Shown: one piece after another, positions 8,358-17,342 of the stretch
Position numbering within the stretch: position 1 is the stretch's first letter
Layout: every line of letters begins with the position of its first letter
NCBI GenBank assembly: GCA_910587035.1
Contig: CAJUMQ010000001.1
Location: 60,097 to 106,012 of the forward strand
Direction of reading: 5' to 3'
Length of the DNA: 45,916 nt
Source of the DNA: an uncultured Desulfovibrio sp.
Lineage (GTDB): Bacteria > Desulfobacterota > Desulfovibrionia > Desulfovibrionales > Desulfovibrionaceae
Position numbers and translations under genes: made by a program
Notes under the pieces: model-generated
What the model saw: only the letters and a program-made list of their open reading frames with translations
What the model was told of the DNA's origin: nothing
Databases searched by the model: none

Positions 8358-11300
8358 TCAGAAGAGACTCCCCTGTGTGGATTTGTGGCCTGCTCGGGAA
8401 GCGCGGCAGTATTTTTCAATCAGCGCCAAATATGGGGATGGAGCCAGGTGGAGATTCTTGCCATATAGCTGGCGACTGGCGCAGAAACTGGCAAAGACCA
8501 TATCAGTTGCCCTTGTGAGGCCCACATAGAGCAGTCTCTGTTCCGCATCCGGACTGTCTTCGCAATGGCCGGCGGCTCCATAGAGCAGCTTCCTGTCCAG
8601 CGGCAGGATGCCATTTTCAAGGCCTGGCAGAAAGATCGCGGCAAATTCCAGCCCCTTGGCCGCATGGATGGTGAGCAGACTTACTTTTTCTGCTTTGGCG
8701 GCAAAAATCTCATCCTCGGCAAGCCATGCAAGCCGCTCAAAAAAAACAGCCCAGCTCCCGCATTGCCGCCAGAAGGAGCATAGTCTGGCAAACTGGGAAT
8801 TTTTGGCCAGCAGCTTGTAATCGCGTCTTTTGGTTGCGATGGATTCAAGAAATTTTTGCGGATTTTCGTCTGGCATCTCCCGCATGGCCACGGCGATGAA
8901 CTCCCCGCACTGGGCATCCTGCCAAAAAAGCTCGCCTGCTGGCGCATGGCAGGGGATGCCCGCGGCCTCAAGGGTTCTGGCAATAACAGGGATCTGGGCC
9001 TTGATGCGCGTAAGAATGGCTATATCACCAGGGCTGACAATTTTCGCTGTTTTTGCTTCATCCAGCAGGGAGTGGGATGTCGATCCCAGAAGAAGTTTTA
9101 TTTTGTCCGCAATCCACCTGGCCTCCATTTTTTCATCTGCTGCCGGGAAAATGTATTGAAGGGATTCGCGTCTGCTGGCTGCAGTCAAGGGTCCGCATTG
9201 GCCGCCACTGGCCAGCACGGAGCCTGCCATGTCGAGAATTTTCTGGCCAGCCCTGTAGCTGCGGTTGAGACGCATGATTTGCAAATCAGGCCAGATCTCC
9301 CCCAATATTTGCGCAATTTGCCCCGTAGCGCCCCTAAATTCGTAAATCGACTGGTCAGGGTCGCCAATTCCAAAAAAACCGGCTCCACTTTCAGGCAACA
9401 GGGCGCGGATAATGGACACCTGCAGGGGCGAGAGGTCCTGAGCCTCATCCACAAGCACATGCAGCCATCTGCCGGCAAACTCCTGCGCATGCGCCAGCAG
9501 CCATTCCAGGATGTCCGTATAGTCCAGGATCCCATATCTTGTCTTGCACTCCTGATACTGGCACAGGGCCGTTGCCAAGCTACCCTGGCAACGCATTCTT
9601 TTTTCCCGGCACAGGCAAAGCTCTGTCCAGATATCGGCAAGATTGCCGGCCACGCCGGCATTTGCCTCATAAAAAAGGCGTCTTGCCACATCCTCGCCCA
9701 CCAGCACAGGCGGGTCGCCACAGGCGCCATCATTTTGCCGTGGCTGCGACTCATTGAACAAATTCCAGGCAAGGGCATGCATGGTGTCGCATTCTGGCAG
9801 GGGAGTTTTTGCCTTTATGGCGGCAGCCAGACGCTGGCGCATTTCTCCTGCCGCGCGCCTGGTAAAAGTGATGGCAAGCAGTTTTTGGGGGGCAATGCCA
9901 TGGTCAAGCAGTTTTTGCAGTCTGCCAACCAGCACCCTCGTCTTGCCGGAGCCAGGTCCGGCCATAACCAGGACCGGCCCAGGACCAACATTGAGCGCGC
10001 GATTTTGCTCTTCTGAAAGTATGGTGTCAGATTGTGCAGATGTCAGGGGCGCCATTGGCGCAAGCTTGCGCTTACGGGCTGGCGTGGCTGACGGCTGTCC
10101 CGCCAGCCCCGGCAGGGACTGTGACTTTTTGCCTCCACATCGCAGGCTGGCAGCCTCTTCTGGAGAAAATACCATGATCTGGCCATATTCGCCGTCATAA
10201 CCAGCGCGAAGATTAACACGGCCGTTACGCACATTGGCTACAGCCCGGCCAAGAGGTTCCCACCAGCTGGTAATCTCCGCAATGGGCAACCGGCATAAAA
10301 TGGCAAGTTCAGGCCCGAGCGCATTGACGGCCTCATCACACTTCTGGCGAACTTTGGCGGAGTTGACGCCGGATCCGATGATTTGCGCAACAATCTCCGG
10401 CAATGGCACCAGCATTCTGGCTTCCGGCTCCCGCGGGGGGAAAGTTGGCTGGGAGCGATCCGCAAGCTCCATTACCCGGTGCAGCACGCCTATGGTCAGA
10501 GGCTTGCCGCAAAACGGACAGATATTGTTTAACTTGCGGCTTTCAAGCGGATCAAGAACGATATTGCAGGCCCTGTGCCCATCAAGATGGTATTTGCCCT
10601 CTTCCGGATAAAATTCCATGGTGCCGAGAAACTGGCAGACATCCGGGTCTGGCTGAATACGGGCGGCAGCGATCCTCAATGCCTGAAACATGCCCGCATA
10701 GGATGGCCGGCCGCAAAAGAGGTTTGCTTCCCGGCCAAGGTTGGGGCCGGAGTGGGCATCCGAATTGGAGATTAGGGCATATCCATCAAGCGCACTCCAG
10801 CAGCGATTCATTGCCGGATCCGAAGACAGGCCGGTTTCCAGGGCAAAAATATGTCCGGACAAATCGCCATAGCATTCTTCAAGCGTATCAAAGCCGGAGC
10901 GCGAGCCAAAAAGGGAGAACCAGGGAGTCCAGATGTGGGCGGGCACAAGTACGCAATCCTCGGAGCAATCGAGCACAAGCTCCAGCAGATCGCGGGAATC
11001 GAGGCCGAGGATTGGCCTGCCATCGGAATTTATGTTGCCCACAAGCGCCAGTCTGCGGGCTATCTCATCCGCCACATCAAGATTGGGAGCAAAAATCAGG
11101 TTGTGAACCTTGCGCACACGACCGCCGCGCCGGTATATGGAGCTTATTTCCGTCTGCAGGCAAAAAAGGGTCCCGGAGGATTGGGGACCGGCTGTTTTTT
11201 GGCAGCGATAGAGACCGCTTTGTTCATCATATGCCAGAAACTGGCGCAATTCCTGCCGCCATTTGGGATGGGTGAAATCCCCGGTCCCCAGCACATGGAT

Positions 11301-11435
11301 GCCTTTCCGGGCTGCCCAGCCGGCAAGGTGGGGGATATTCAGCTGTCTGCTGGTGGCCATGGAAAAGCGCGAATGAATGTGCAGGTCTGCCACAAAAGTG
11401 GCGCAGCTTTGAGGATGTGAATCGTTTTTATCCAT
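8358..11435 (-). CDS. PHP phosphoesterase-UvrD/PcrA-type helicase fusion
   Basis: About 1025 aa. The start at ATG 11435 is preferred (14 bp after the previous gene), but a GTG at 11495 is possible. The N-terminal ~400 residues form a PHP module: metal-binding DLHIHSRFS, GTGDFTHP, VPAHIWTPWFS and ISNSDAHSG, then a CPFCGKPL zinc-type turn. After a linker of small residues comes a complete superfamily 1A helicase: Walker A AGPGSGKTRVLVGR near residue 495, VDEAQDLSPLQ, GDPDQSIYEFRGA, TIHAAKGLEFAAIFLPG and LLYVGLTRAT. It would unwind DNA with 3'-5' polarity, and the PHP part may process ends or nucleotides. This is one continuous frame, so the fusion is real. It sits in an operon-like run between a methyltransferase gene and rnhA. 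Confidence 0.9.
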   Translation of the reverse strand: MDKNDSHPQSCATFVADLHIHSRFSMATSRQLNIPHLAGWAARKGIHVLGTGDFTHPKWRQELRQFLAYDEQSGLYRCQKTAGPQSSGTLFCLQTEISSIYRRGGRVRKVHNLIFAPNLDVADEIARRLALVGNINSDGRPILGLDSRDLLELVLDCSEDCVLVPAHIWTPWFSLFGSRSGFDTLEECYGDLSGHIFALETGLSSDPAMNRCWSALDGYALISNSDAHSGPNLGREANLFCGRPSYAGMFQALRIAAARIQPDPDVCQFLGTMEFYPEEGKYHLDGHRACNIVLDPLESRKLNNICPFCGKPLTIGVLHRVMELADRSQPTFPPREPEARMLVPLPEIVAQIIGSGVNSAKVRQKCDEAVNALGPELAILCRLPIAEITSWWEPLGRAVANVRNGRVNLRAGYDGEYGQIMVFSPEEAASLRCGGKKSQSLPGLAGQPSATPARKRKLAPMAPLTSAQSDTILSEEQNRALNVGPGPVLVMAGPGSGKTRVLVGRLQKLLDHGIAPQKLLAITFTRRAAGEMRQRLAAAIKAKTPLPECDTMHALAWNLFNESQPRQNDGACGDPPVLVGEDVARRLFYEANAGVAGNLADIWTELCLCREKRMRCQGSLATALCQYQECKTRYGILDYTDILEWLLAHAQEFAGRWLHVLVDEAQDLSPLQVSIIRALLPESGAGFFGIGDPDQSIYEFRGATGQIAQILGEIWPDLQIMRLNRSYRAGQKILDMAGSVLASGGQCGPLTAASRRESLQYIFPAADEKMEARWIADKIKLLLGSTSHSLLDEAKTAKIVSPGDIAILTRIKAQIPVIARTLEAAGIPCHAPAGELFWQDAQCGEFIAVAMREMPDENPQKFLESIATKRRDYKLLAKNSQFARLCSFWRQCGSWAVFFERLAWLAEDEIFAAKAEKVSLLTIHAAKGLEFAAIFLPGLENGILPLDRKLLYGAAGHCEDSPDAEQRLLYVGLTRATDMVFASFCASRQLYGKNLHLAPSPYLALIEKYCRASRAGHKSTQGSLF

Positions 11436-11449
11436 ATGCTTTAATGGAG

Positions 11450-12226
11450 TTAATGGCCAAGCCAGGGGCAAAAGGCCATGGCCTCCTTTGTCCACAGGTT
11501 CTTTCTGTCATTTTCATTCTCATGCAATATTAGAGGAAAATCCAGCTCAAGATCATGGCTGGCATTTTTCTGCAACGCGATGAGCAGCCGCCGGGGCGCC
11601 TTGCCAACGTGGGAGGCCACGGGCAATATTTTTCGCAGGCCCAGATTTGGGGGCAGCACATCAAGCAGAAGAGGCAACAGGGCGGCCGGAACAACAAGGC
11701 AGAAAAAGCCGTGCCAGCCAAGCAGTTTTGCGGCGTGGACGCAAAAACTCTCCAAGAGCCCGGGGCCGGAACACATGGCGCCTTCACGCAGGGGGCTTGG
11801 CGATTTGCGGCCTGCCCCTGGCAGCCGCCATGGAGGATTTGCCAGCACAATGGAACAGCCATTTTGCCAGTGTTTCAGGGCAGCCGGGAGCGCCGGAGCC
11901 GCAAGATCGGCCTGTGCGAAACTTACGCGTTCCGAAAGCCCCAGCAGGGCCGCATTGGCCACAGCCGCGGCGAGCAATGCCGGCTCGCGCTCCAGACCAA
12001 TGCATCTGGCATTCCCGCGCAGAAGCGCAAATGCAAGAAGAGAAGCGCCGCAGCCGCTCCCCAGCTCGCAGGCAGTGAAGTGTCTCGATGCCCGGCACGT
12101 TTTGGCAGTGAAAGCAGCCAGAAGCAGGGCTTCAAGTCCAAAACGATAGCTGCCTTCAGGCTGGATCAGCCCGCTGGGAAAGGTGGCCCGGGCGTCTCTG
12201 GGCGTCTCACTGCAATCGCAGCACAT
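11450..12226 (-). CDS. SAM-dependent methyltransferase, TrmN6-like (tRNA1Val adenine-N6)
   Basis: 258 aa. A Rossmann methyltransferase: motif I ACELGSGCGASLLAFALL, an acidic residue closing strand 2 (GLEREPALL), QADLAAP, and the catalytic NPPW typical of N6-adenine or glutamine methyltransferases at about residue 130. The N-terminal PEGSYRFGLEALLLAAF matches the TrmN6/YfiC family, where the conserved opening reads roughly YRFGxDAxLLAxF. It probably methylates A37 of tRNA-Val, but substrate assignment rests on family resemblance. It starts 15 bp after the upstream unknown gene. Confidence 0.8.
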   Translation of the reverse strand: MCCDCSETPRDARATFPSGLIQPEGSYRFGLEALLLAAFTAKTCRASRHFTACELGSGCGASLLAFALLRGNARCIGLEREPALLAAAVANAALLGLSERVSFAQADLAAPALPAALKHWQNGCSIVLANPPWRLPGAGRKSPSPLREGAMCSGPGLLESFCVHAAKLLGWHGFFCLVVPAALLPLLLDVLPPNLGLRKILPVASHVGKAPRRLLIALQKNASHDLELDFPLILHENENDRKNLWTKEAMAFCPWLGH

Positions 12227-12241
12227 GCCACAGGATAATGT

Positions 12242-13267
12242 TCATTTGGGGCGCCATTGCCTGCCTGTATCTTTTTCAAGCCACGCAATATATTCGGGAT
12301 AATGTCTGGTGAGCAATCTCAAGGCATTATCCTCGCCTATTGCATAGCGGATGGCGCTCTTGTTGCCGGTGCCCACCCAATGGCGCAGATACTTATCGAT
12401 GGGAAAATTTTTGGCCCGCATTCCGAGATCATGCATGGCCCGAAACCAGGGCACGCCAATGTCAAGGTTTTCCGATGCGCAGCGGCCAAAGGCTCCCGGG
12501 GGCAGCGCCGGACCAAAGGGCGCGCTATGGGGCCGGGTTTTTTCGAGATTCAGCATAAAGGCCCATTCATTGATCCGGCATTCCGGCAATGGCCATGGCT
12601 GCCGCGAAAACTCGCCACCAAATCCGTCCGCGTCATATGCCCTGGCAAAAACACCTTTTTCTGCAGCTTTTTGGTACAGGGCCAGCAACTGGCCATGATC
12701 CGGCCTGGCATTTTCATATGTGTCAGGGGTGCAGGGCGGCGCTCCCATGACATCCGCCATTATGTCCGCATTGGCCGCAGGGCAGTTCCAGCATTGGCCA
12801 AGACTGCCAATGGCAAAGCAGTCGCCAATGCCTTCCGCCAGCGGCCTAATGATATCCTGGAGGATAAAAACATCATTGTGCGTCAGAAACAGCAGCCTGC
12901 TTTGGCTGTTCTCAAAAGCATACTGATAGCGGATTGCCAGGCGCGAGTTCGTATCGGCAAGCATATCCGCATCAGGAATGCCGCGCGCAAGCCATATTTC
13001 CGGCTGAAATATCTCTACGGGAAACTCAAGCACTTCCTGCAGATATTTGGCAATGCAGTAAGGGGAGATGCTGTCAAACTTTGATCCCATGGGCTCATAT
13101 TGCAGCCATATTTTGCCTATGGAAGCTCCGCTGTGTTGCAGCAGGGACAGTATTGATAGGGACAGCTGCATTGGCTTGGCAAAGACATTTATGGCAACGT
13201 CAACCTTTTCTGCGCCATTTTCACGCAAAAGCGAGCCCTGGATGCCGGGTGGGATATGGCTGTTCAT
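12242..13267 (-). CDS. Unknown protein, possibly glycosyltransferase-like, 341 aa
   Basis: The ATG at 13267 overlaps the pncB stop (ATGA), implying translational coupling. The opening VDVAINVFAKPMQLSLSILS followed by LLQHSGASIGKIWLQYEP resembles the first strand-helix-strand of GT-A glycosyltransferases. LLFLTHNDVFILQDI around residues 125-140 could play the role of the DxD metal site, though only one Asp is in place. The remainder is rich in Trp, Pro and Asn without a motif I recognise. There is no signal peptide or membrane helix. Function uncertain; the operon position with NAD salvage genes gives no clear hint. Confidence 0.65.
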   Translation of the reverse strand: MNSHIPPGIQGSLLRENGAEKVDVAINVFAKPMQLSLSILSLLQHSGASIGKIWLQYEPMGSKFDSISPYCIAKYLQEVLEFPVEIFQPEIWLARGIPDADMLADTNSRLAIRYQYAFENSQSRLLFLTHNDVFILQDIIRPLAEGIGDCFAIGSLGQCWNCPAANADIMADVMGAPPCTPDTYENARPDHGQLLALYQKAAEKGVFARAYDADGFGGEFSRQPWPLPECRINEWAFMLNLEKTRPHSAPFGPALPPGAFGRCASENLDIGVPWFRAMHDLGMRAKNFPIDKYLRHWVGTGNKSAIRYAIGEDNALRLLTRHYPEYIAWLEKDTGRQWRPK

Positions 13268-14469
13268 TGATCCATGTGTAAAATTTCTTTAAAAAGCCTG
13301 ATTGTTGCCGGATCCCCCGTGTTTTTGGCGGGGTCCTCGCTGAGCTTGCATGTATTGTTGTAGAATGGCCAGGATTCGGTAATTTTGATGGCCACAAGTT
13401 TGATGACTATGTTGAGGGGGGTTAGGCCGGGGAAATCATTGGTCAGATGTGTGCCAATGCCAAAGGAGGGCTGGCATTTGCCTGAGGCGAACTTCTGGAG
13501 ATCGATGGCATCGTCTATGTTCAGGGAGTTGCTGAAGACCACCTGCTTGGTGGCCGGATCAATGCCAAGGGATCTGTATTTGCCCGTTATGAGCTCAAGT
13601 TCATGATAGTTGTCGCCACTGTCCACACGCAGGCCGCGGAACATGTTGGCATAATCCTCGGAAAAATTCAGGCTGAAAATACGCCAGCCGAAAGTGTCAT
13701 ACAAAAAAGTGCCCAGTGAGCCGCGATAGGTGGACGACCAGGCTTTCATCGCGAGATGGTTGGCCATTTGGGGGCCATACATGCCGGCTATGGCAGCAAT
13801 GAACTCGTGGGCCATGGTGCCAATGGGCAAAAGATCATGCTTCATGGCCAGATAGACATTGCTGGTGCCATAAAATCTGCCCGGACCCCGCAGCGCCTTC
13901 TGCACCCTAGCCAGAGCGCCAATGGCGGCATCCTGGGCCGCGAAGGAGGCCCTGCGGCGTGTTCCAAAATCACTGAACTGGCAACCGGCGCCAATGAGTC
14001 TTTCGCCCTTGGAGGCGGTCAGGCTGGCGAAGCCGTCCAGATCAATCTGGCAGTCCCCCCCGGTCATCATGTAGTAAAGCTCAGAAACTATTGCCAGAAT
14101 TTTAACTTCCAGCAAAATCGCGCTTGCCCAGCAGCCTTCTATGGCGATATGCAAATGGCCTTCTTCATCCTGCCTTATGTCCACCATGCGCGAATCGTAG
14201 CGAAAGCCCTTGAGATAGCTGTAAAACCAGTGCGGGATATAGCGGCAGCGCCTTTGCATGAAGGCAATCTCCTCATCAGTCACCACCAGTGTTTCCAGCG
14301 CCTCAACCTGCTTGCGCAGTTCATGCCCAAAATTGGGAGGATAAACGGTCCCGTTTCTGTCCTGAAAGCAGTATTTCACCATTGCCCGCGGATAATTGTC
14401 AATCACCGCGCAGCACATGGTGAACTTGTAGAGATCGTCATCCGTGAAATGAGTGATTATCTGGCGCAT
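13264..14469 (-). CDS. pncB: Nicotinate phosphoribosyltransferase
   Basis: 401 aa from ATG 14469, with GGGGAGG upstream. It joins nicotinate to PRPP to give nicotinate mononucleotide in NAD salvage. Family signs: the opening ITHFTDDDLYKFTMCCAV (the Thr-Asp-x-Tyr-Lys block), YPRAMVKYCFQDR, GTSNVYLAMKHDLLPIGTMAHE (with the His that is phosphorylated in this family), YDTFGW, RGLRVDSGD and FGIGTHLTNDF. Length and motif order are those of full-length bacterial PncB. It overlaps the end of pncA by 13 bp, giving a compact salvage pair. Confidence 0.96.
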   Translation of the reverse strand: MRQIITHFTDDDLYKFTMCCAVIDNYPRAMVKYCFQDRNGTVYPPNFGHELRKQVEALETLVVTDEEIAFMQRRCRYIPHWFYSYLKGFRYDSRMVDIRQDEEGHLHIAIEGCWASAILLEVKILAIVSELYYMMTGGDCQIDLDGFASLTASKGERLIGAGCQFSDFGTRRRASFAAQDAAIGALARVQKALRGPGRFYGTSNVYLAMKHDLLPIGTMAHEFIAAIAGMYGPQMANHLAMKAWSSTYRGSLGTFLYDTFGWRIFSLNFSEDYANMFRGLRVDSGDNYHELELITGKYRSLGIDPATKQVVFSNSLNIDDAIDLQKFASGKCQPSFGIGTHLTNDFPGLTPLNIVIKLVAIKITESWPFYNNTCKLSEDPAKNTGDPATIRLFKEILHMDQ

Positions 14470-15017
14470 GAGTCCTCCCCGCAAAAGGCCGCAAGGGCCA
14501 GACCGCCATCAAGGGACGGCGAGAAATCGCGCAGACAGTGAAACATCTCCCGCCCATATGCGCGCACGCCATCGCGCAAGGTGTTAAGCACGCAAACATC
14601 GCCGGCCACACCGCAAATATCAACAGCGCCTATGTTTTTTTTGCTGATGATATTTCTGATTTGCAGAGCTGCGGACGGATTGCAGAAAATGGAATACTCC
14701 TCTTTTTCCGCTGCCATGCCTTTATGAAGGATATCCACGGCCACATCAAGGCTGGCCAGGGCATTGGCAAGAACCGGCCAGATGGCGGCTCCATTGCTGT
14801 CCGCCACACAATGCACAGGCCACTGGCCGCCATTTGCCTTAAAAGAGCAGTGTGCGGGCGGATGCCAGTCGGTGGTCACAACCACATGGGCCCAGCGGCC
14901 CGGATCCGCCAGCACGGCATTTGCCAGTCCATTCATGGCCTCCTCTGCGCCAGGCACAGGGAGGGTCCCTGTAATAAAATCAATTTGCGGGTCGACAACA
15001 AGCAACATGCGATTCAT
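14457..15017 (-). CDS. pncA: Nicotinamidase (isochorismatase-fold)
   Basis: 186 aa. It hydrolyses nicotinamide to nicotinate and ammonia, feeding pncB directly downstream. The Asp-Lys-Cys triad is visible: D9 in VVDPQIDF, K99 in ILHKGM and C142 in GVAGDVCV. The metal ligands are D50 and H52 (TTDWHPP), with a further His near residue 69 (QWPVHC). The motif distances agree with characterised nicotinamidases. It starts 15 bp after msrAB. Confidence 0.94.
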   Translation of the reverse strand: MNRMLLVVDPQIDFITGTLPVPGAEEAMNGLANAVLADPGRWAHVVVTTDWHPPAHCSFKANGGQWPVHCVADSNGAAIWPVLANALASLDVAVDILHKGMAAEKEEYSIFCNPSAALQIRNIISKKNIGAVDICGVAGDVCVLNTLRDGVRAYGREMFHCLRDFSPSLDGGLALAAFCGEDSCAR

Positions 15018-15032
15018 GACAGCTCCAGGGAA

Positions 15033-16079
15033 TCACTTGCCTGTAACCAGAGGCTTCAGGTGGCCGTATCCTTCCTCATCCATGCGCGCAAGGGGTATGA
15101 AACGCAGGGCGGCGCTGTTTATGCAATAGCGCGGGTGTCCTCCCGGTCCATCGTCAAACACATGGCCCAGATGGGAATCCGCCCCGGCGGAACGCACCTC
15201 CACCCTGCGCATTCCATGGCTCAGATCCTCGCGACCCTTGACCGCTCCCCTGTTTATGGGCTCTGTGAAACTGGGCCAGCCTGTGCCGGAATCAAATTTG
15301 CTGGCTGAGGAAAAAAGCGGCTCGCCACTGACAACATCCACATAAATACCGGGCTCATGATTGTCCCAGTATTTGCCGGTAAATGGCGGCTCCGTCCCAC
15401 ATTCCTGCGTCACATGCCAGGACATGGGATCGAGTCTTTCGCGCAACCCCGTTTTGTACGCCCTGTCATGCTGGCTTTCCAGCTTCGAAAAATCTATGTG
15501 ACAATAGCCATTGGGATTTTTCTTGAGATAGTCCTGATGCTCCTCTTCCGCCGGCCAGAAATTGTCAAGAGACTGCAGCTCCACTGCCAGGGGGCGGCCC
15601 AGGCGGGATTGCTCGGCATCAAAAATACTCTGTATTTCCGGCCTTGCACTTTCATCTGTATAATACACGCCAGTGCGATACTGGGTGCCTGCGTCATTGC
15701 CCTGCCGGTTTACGGAAAGCGGATCAATTATGCGAAAAAACTGTCTTGTGAGCTCAGAGGGTCCGGTTTTCGCAGTGTCATAACGCACCCGCACAGCCTC
15801 TGCGGCATTGGTTGCGCCTGCGCATACCTGTCTGTAGGAGGGATTGGCGACAGTGGAATTCGCATAACCGCATTCTGTCTCCAACACCCCTGGCAAGCGG
15901 GAAAAAAATTCTTCAACACCCCAGAAACAGCCGCCAGCAAAATAAAGATCGCGCGATTTTCCATCCATGGGGTACGCTCCCAAAGCTGTCGCAACCGGCA
16001 GAATAAAGGCAATCATGCAGATTGCCGCGCACAGGCGCCTGAAAATCCCCGGCTGATTATGCGGTACAGTAACTGTCAT
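15033..16079 (-). CDS. msrAB: Exported methionine sulfoxide reductase MsrA-MsrB fusion
   Basis: 348 aa from ATG 16079. Residues ~14-35 (RRLCAAICMIAFILPVATAL) form a signal peptide or anchor, so it acts in the periplasm. The MsrA domain (45-200) has catalytic C51 in GGCFWG and HQDYLKKNPNGYCHIDF. The MsrB domain (210-348) has WDNHEPGIYVDVVSGEPLF, RSAGADSHLGHVFDDGPGGHPRYCINSAALRF, with catalytic Cys near 319. The zinc-binding CxxC pairs of many MsrBs are absent, as in Neisseria-type fusions. The usual resolving Cys in DSGCGWPSF is Thr here (DSGTGWPSF), while a Cys sits at TQECGTEPP. It repairs oxidised methionines of envelope proteins. Confidence 0.95.
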   Translation of the reverse strand: MTVTVPHNQPGIFRRLCAAICMIAFILPVATALGAYPMDGKSRDLYFAGGCFWGVEEFFSRLPGVLETECGYANSTVANPSYRQVCAGATNAAEAVRVRYDTAKTGPSELTRQFFRIIDPLSVNRQGNDAGTQYRTGVYYTDESARPEIQSIFDAEQSRLGRPLAVELQSLDNFWPAEEEHQDYLKKNPNGYCHIDFSKLESQHDRAYKTGLRERLDPMSWHVTQECGTEPPFTGKYWDNHEPGIYVDVVSGEPLFSSASKFDSGTGWPSFTEPINRGAVKGREDLSHGMRRVEVRSAGADSHLGHVFDDGPGGHPRYCINSAALRFIPLARMDEEGYGHLKPLVTGK

Positions 16080-16139
16080 ACCAAAAACAAGCCTGCATTC
16101 AGAATACAAACTGCATTATCCAGGCAGCGTGCCTGCCAA

Positions 16140-16171
16140 AAATGGGAGCAAAACCATTTTTGCCCCCATTT
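16140..16171 (-). terminator. Rho-independent terminator after the 78-aa gene
   Basis: The stem AAATGGG-a-GCAAAA pairs with TTTTGC-c-CCCATTT (13 pairs, one mismatch) around a 4-base loop. It lies 22 bp past the stop of the small gene at 16194-16430 and ends in A/T runs on both sides. It separates this gene from msrAB. Confidence 0.75.
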
Positions 16172-16193
16172 ATTAAAAGAACTGATTTATTAT

Positions 16194-16430
16194 TTATTTC
16201 TGCACATAGCCATGCAGATACTTGAGCACTTCGGCCTCATCATGAAAGACCTCGCTGCCCTTGTCGGAATCCACATTAAAGCCGCCATCGTTGGCGGTTA
16301 TGGTAAAGGTTGTGTCTTTCAGAGACTTATCCGCTATTTTGACTTTCATCATGTCCGGATTGTCAAACCACACATTGAAATCAACCAGAAACTTGCTTTT
16401 CAGATTCTGAAGTTTTTCGGCATTGGTCAT
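16194..16430 (-). CDS. Small conserved-looking protein of unknown function, 78 aa
   Basis: The ATG at 16430 follows AGAGGAG by a good distance. It begins MTNAEKLQNLKSKFLVDFN and ends with a probable helix (EVFHDEAEVLKYLHGYVQK). It is charged and soluble, with no signal peptide and no cysteine. The alternating pattern in the middle (MKVKIADKSLKDTTFTITAN) suggests a small alpha-beta fold. Its own terminator follows at 16140. It lies 94 bp after tsaB. No family recognised. Confidence 0.75.
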   Translation of the reverse strand: MTNAEKLQNLKSKFLVDFNVWFDNPDMMKVKIADKSLKDTTFTITANDGGFNVDSDKGSEVFHDEAEVLKYLHGYVQK

Positions 16431-16524
16431 ATTTTACTCCTCTTGTTTTACGCAAAGAACAAAAATGTCTGAAGCGGCGACAAGACCGCCAACAAGTTTG
16501 TAATGGTAGAAAACAGCACAAAAA

Positions 16525-17334
16525 TCAAGGCTTCACCGCATCATTTTTCAGAAGTTTTTCCAATTTTTTCGCGGCCTCATCGGCATCGCGGCCCTGATTT
16601 TCTGCAATCTGCCCAAGGTTATCAACCGCATCGCAGGAACGCACATATTTAGGCTCGACATCACGTGGGAAATAATCTCCATGCCTGGCAAGCAGACAAA
16701 GGGCGGCAATGGAAGGATGCTCAAGCTCCGGCAGCAATGTGGCCTTAGGAGCTCCCACCGGGCCATGCCCCGTGACTGGCAGCGCGAAGATATCAGGATT
16801 GCGGGCGATGCCGCTGCCACAGACATGGCATGGACCTACCGCCATGCGCAAAAGCGCCTTTTCCGGCGCCAGCAGCTCCACCTGGTCTGCCGGCTGGGCC
16901 GGAATTTGTGGCCCATAGGCAATAAACTCCTGAAAATGCACCAGATTGCGCCGCGCATGGGTAATGACAAATATGCGCTGTGGATAAAGGAGGCCGCGCC
17001 ATATGGAGGCGGTGGTGGCAAGAGCCTGGAGATAATCCAGGGATGCCAGCTGCGCATGGGATATGCGGCGCATGGCCGCTGCAGATGAAAGCACAAGCCT
17101 TATACCGGTAAAAGATCCTGGCCCGGCAACACAGGCAATGCGCCTCAGCCTGTCAACACCTATTTGCAGGCGCGCGAATATTTCCTTGAGGGCCGGAGCA
17201 AGGATCTCCGCGCCCCGGCGCGGCACCTGCCATTCTTCAAAGCAAAGCAGATGTTCATCATCTGTCACAGCGATTTGCAGCGCCTGTTCGCAGGCATTGA
17301 GAATCAGTTCAAGACCGGTTGAATACAGGGCCAT
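16525..17334 (-). CDS. tsaB: tRNA threonylcarbamoyladenosine synthesis protein TsaB
   Basis: 269 aa. TsaB pairs with TsaD and TsaE to make t6A37 in tRNA. The diagnostic CVAGPGSFTGIRLVLSSAAAM is at residues ~68-88. The N-terminal nucleotide-fold strand (ELILNACEQALQIAV) is degenerate, as is usual for this non-catalytic subunit. The C-terminal ~100 residues are longer and more divergent than the core family. AGGAGG lies within the end of rseP just before the start (8 bp gap), so the two are cotranscribed. Confidence 0.88.
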   Translation of the reverse strand: MALYSTGLELILNACEQALQIAVTDDEHLLCFEEWQVPRRGAEILAPALKEIFARLQIGVDRLRRIACVAGPGSFTGIRLVLSSAAAMRRISHAQLASLDYLQALATTASIWRGLLYPQRIFVITHARRNLVHFQEFIAYGPQIPAQPADQVELLAPEKALLRMAVGPCHVCGSGIARNPDIFALPVTGHGPVGAPKATLLPELEHPSIAALCLLARHGDYFPRDVEPKYVRSCDAVDNLGQIAENQGRDADEAAKKLEKLLKNDAVKP

Positions 17335-17342
17335 GGCACCTC

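Noticed and set aside
8856..10016. A 386-codon plus-strand open frame inside the helicase gene
   Set aside because: Antisense to helicase motifs that are intact on the minus strand.
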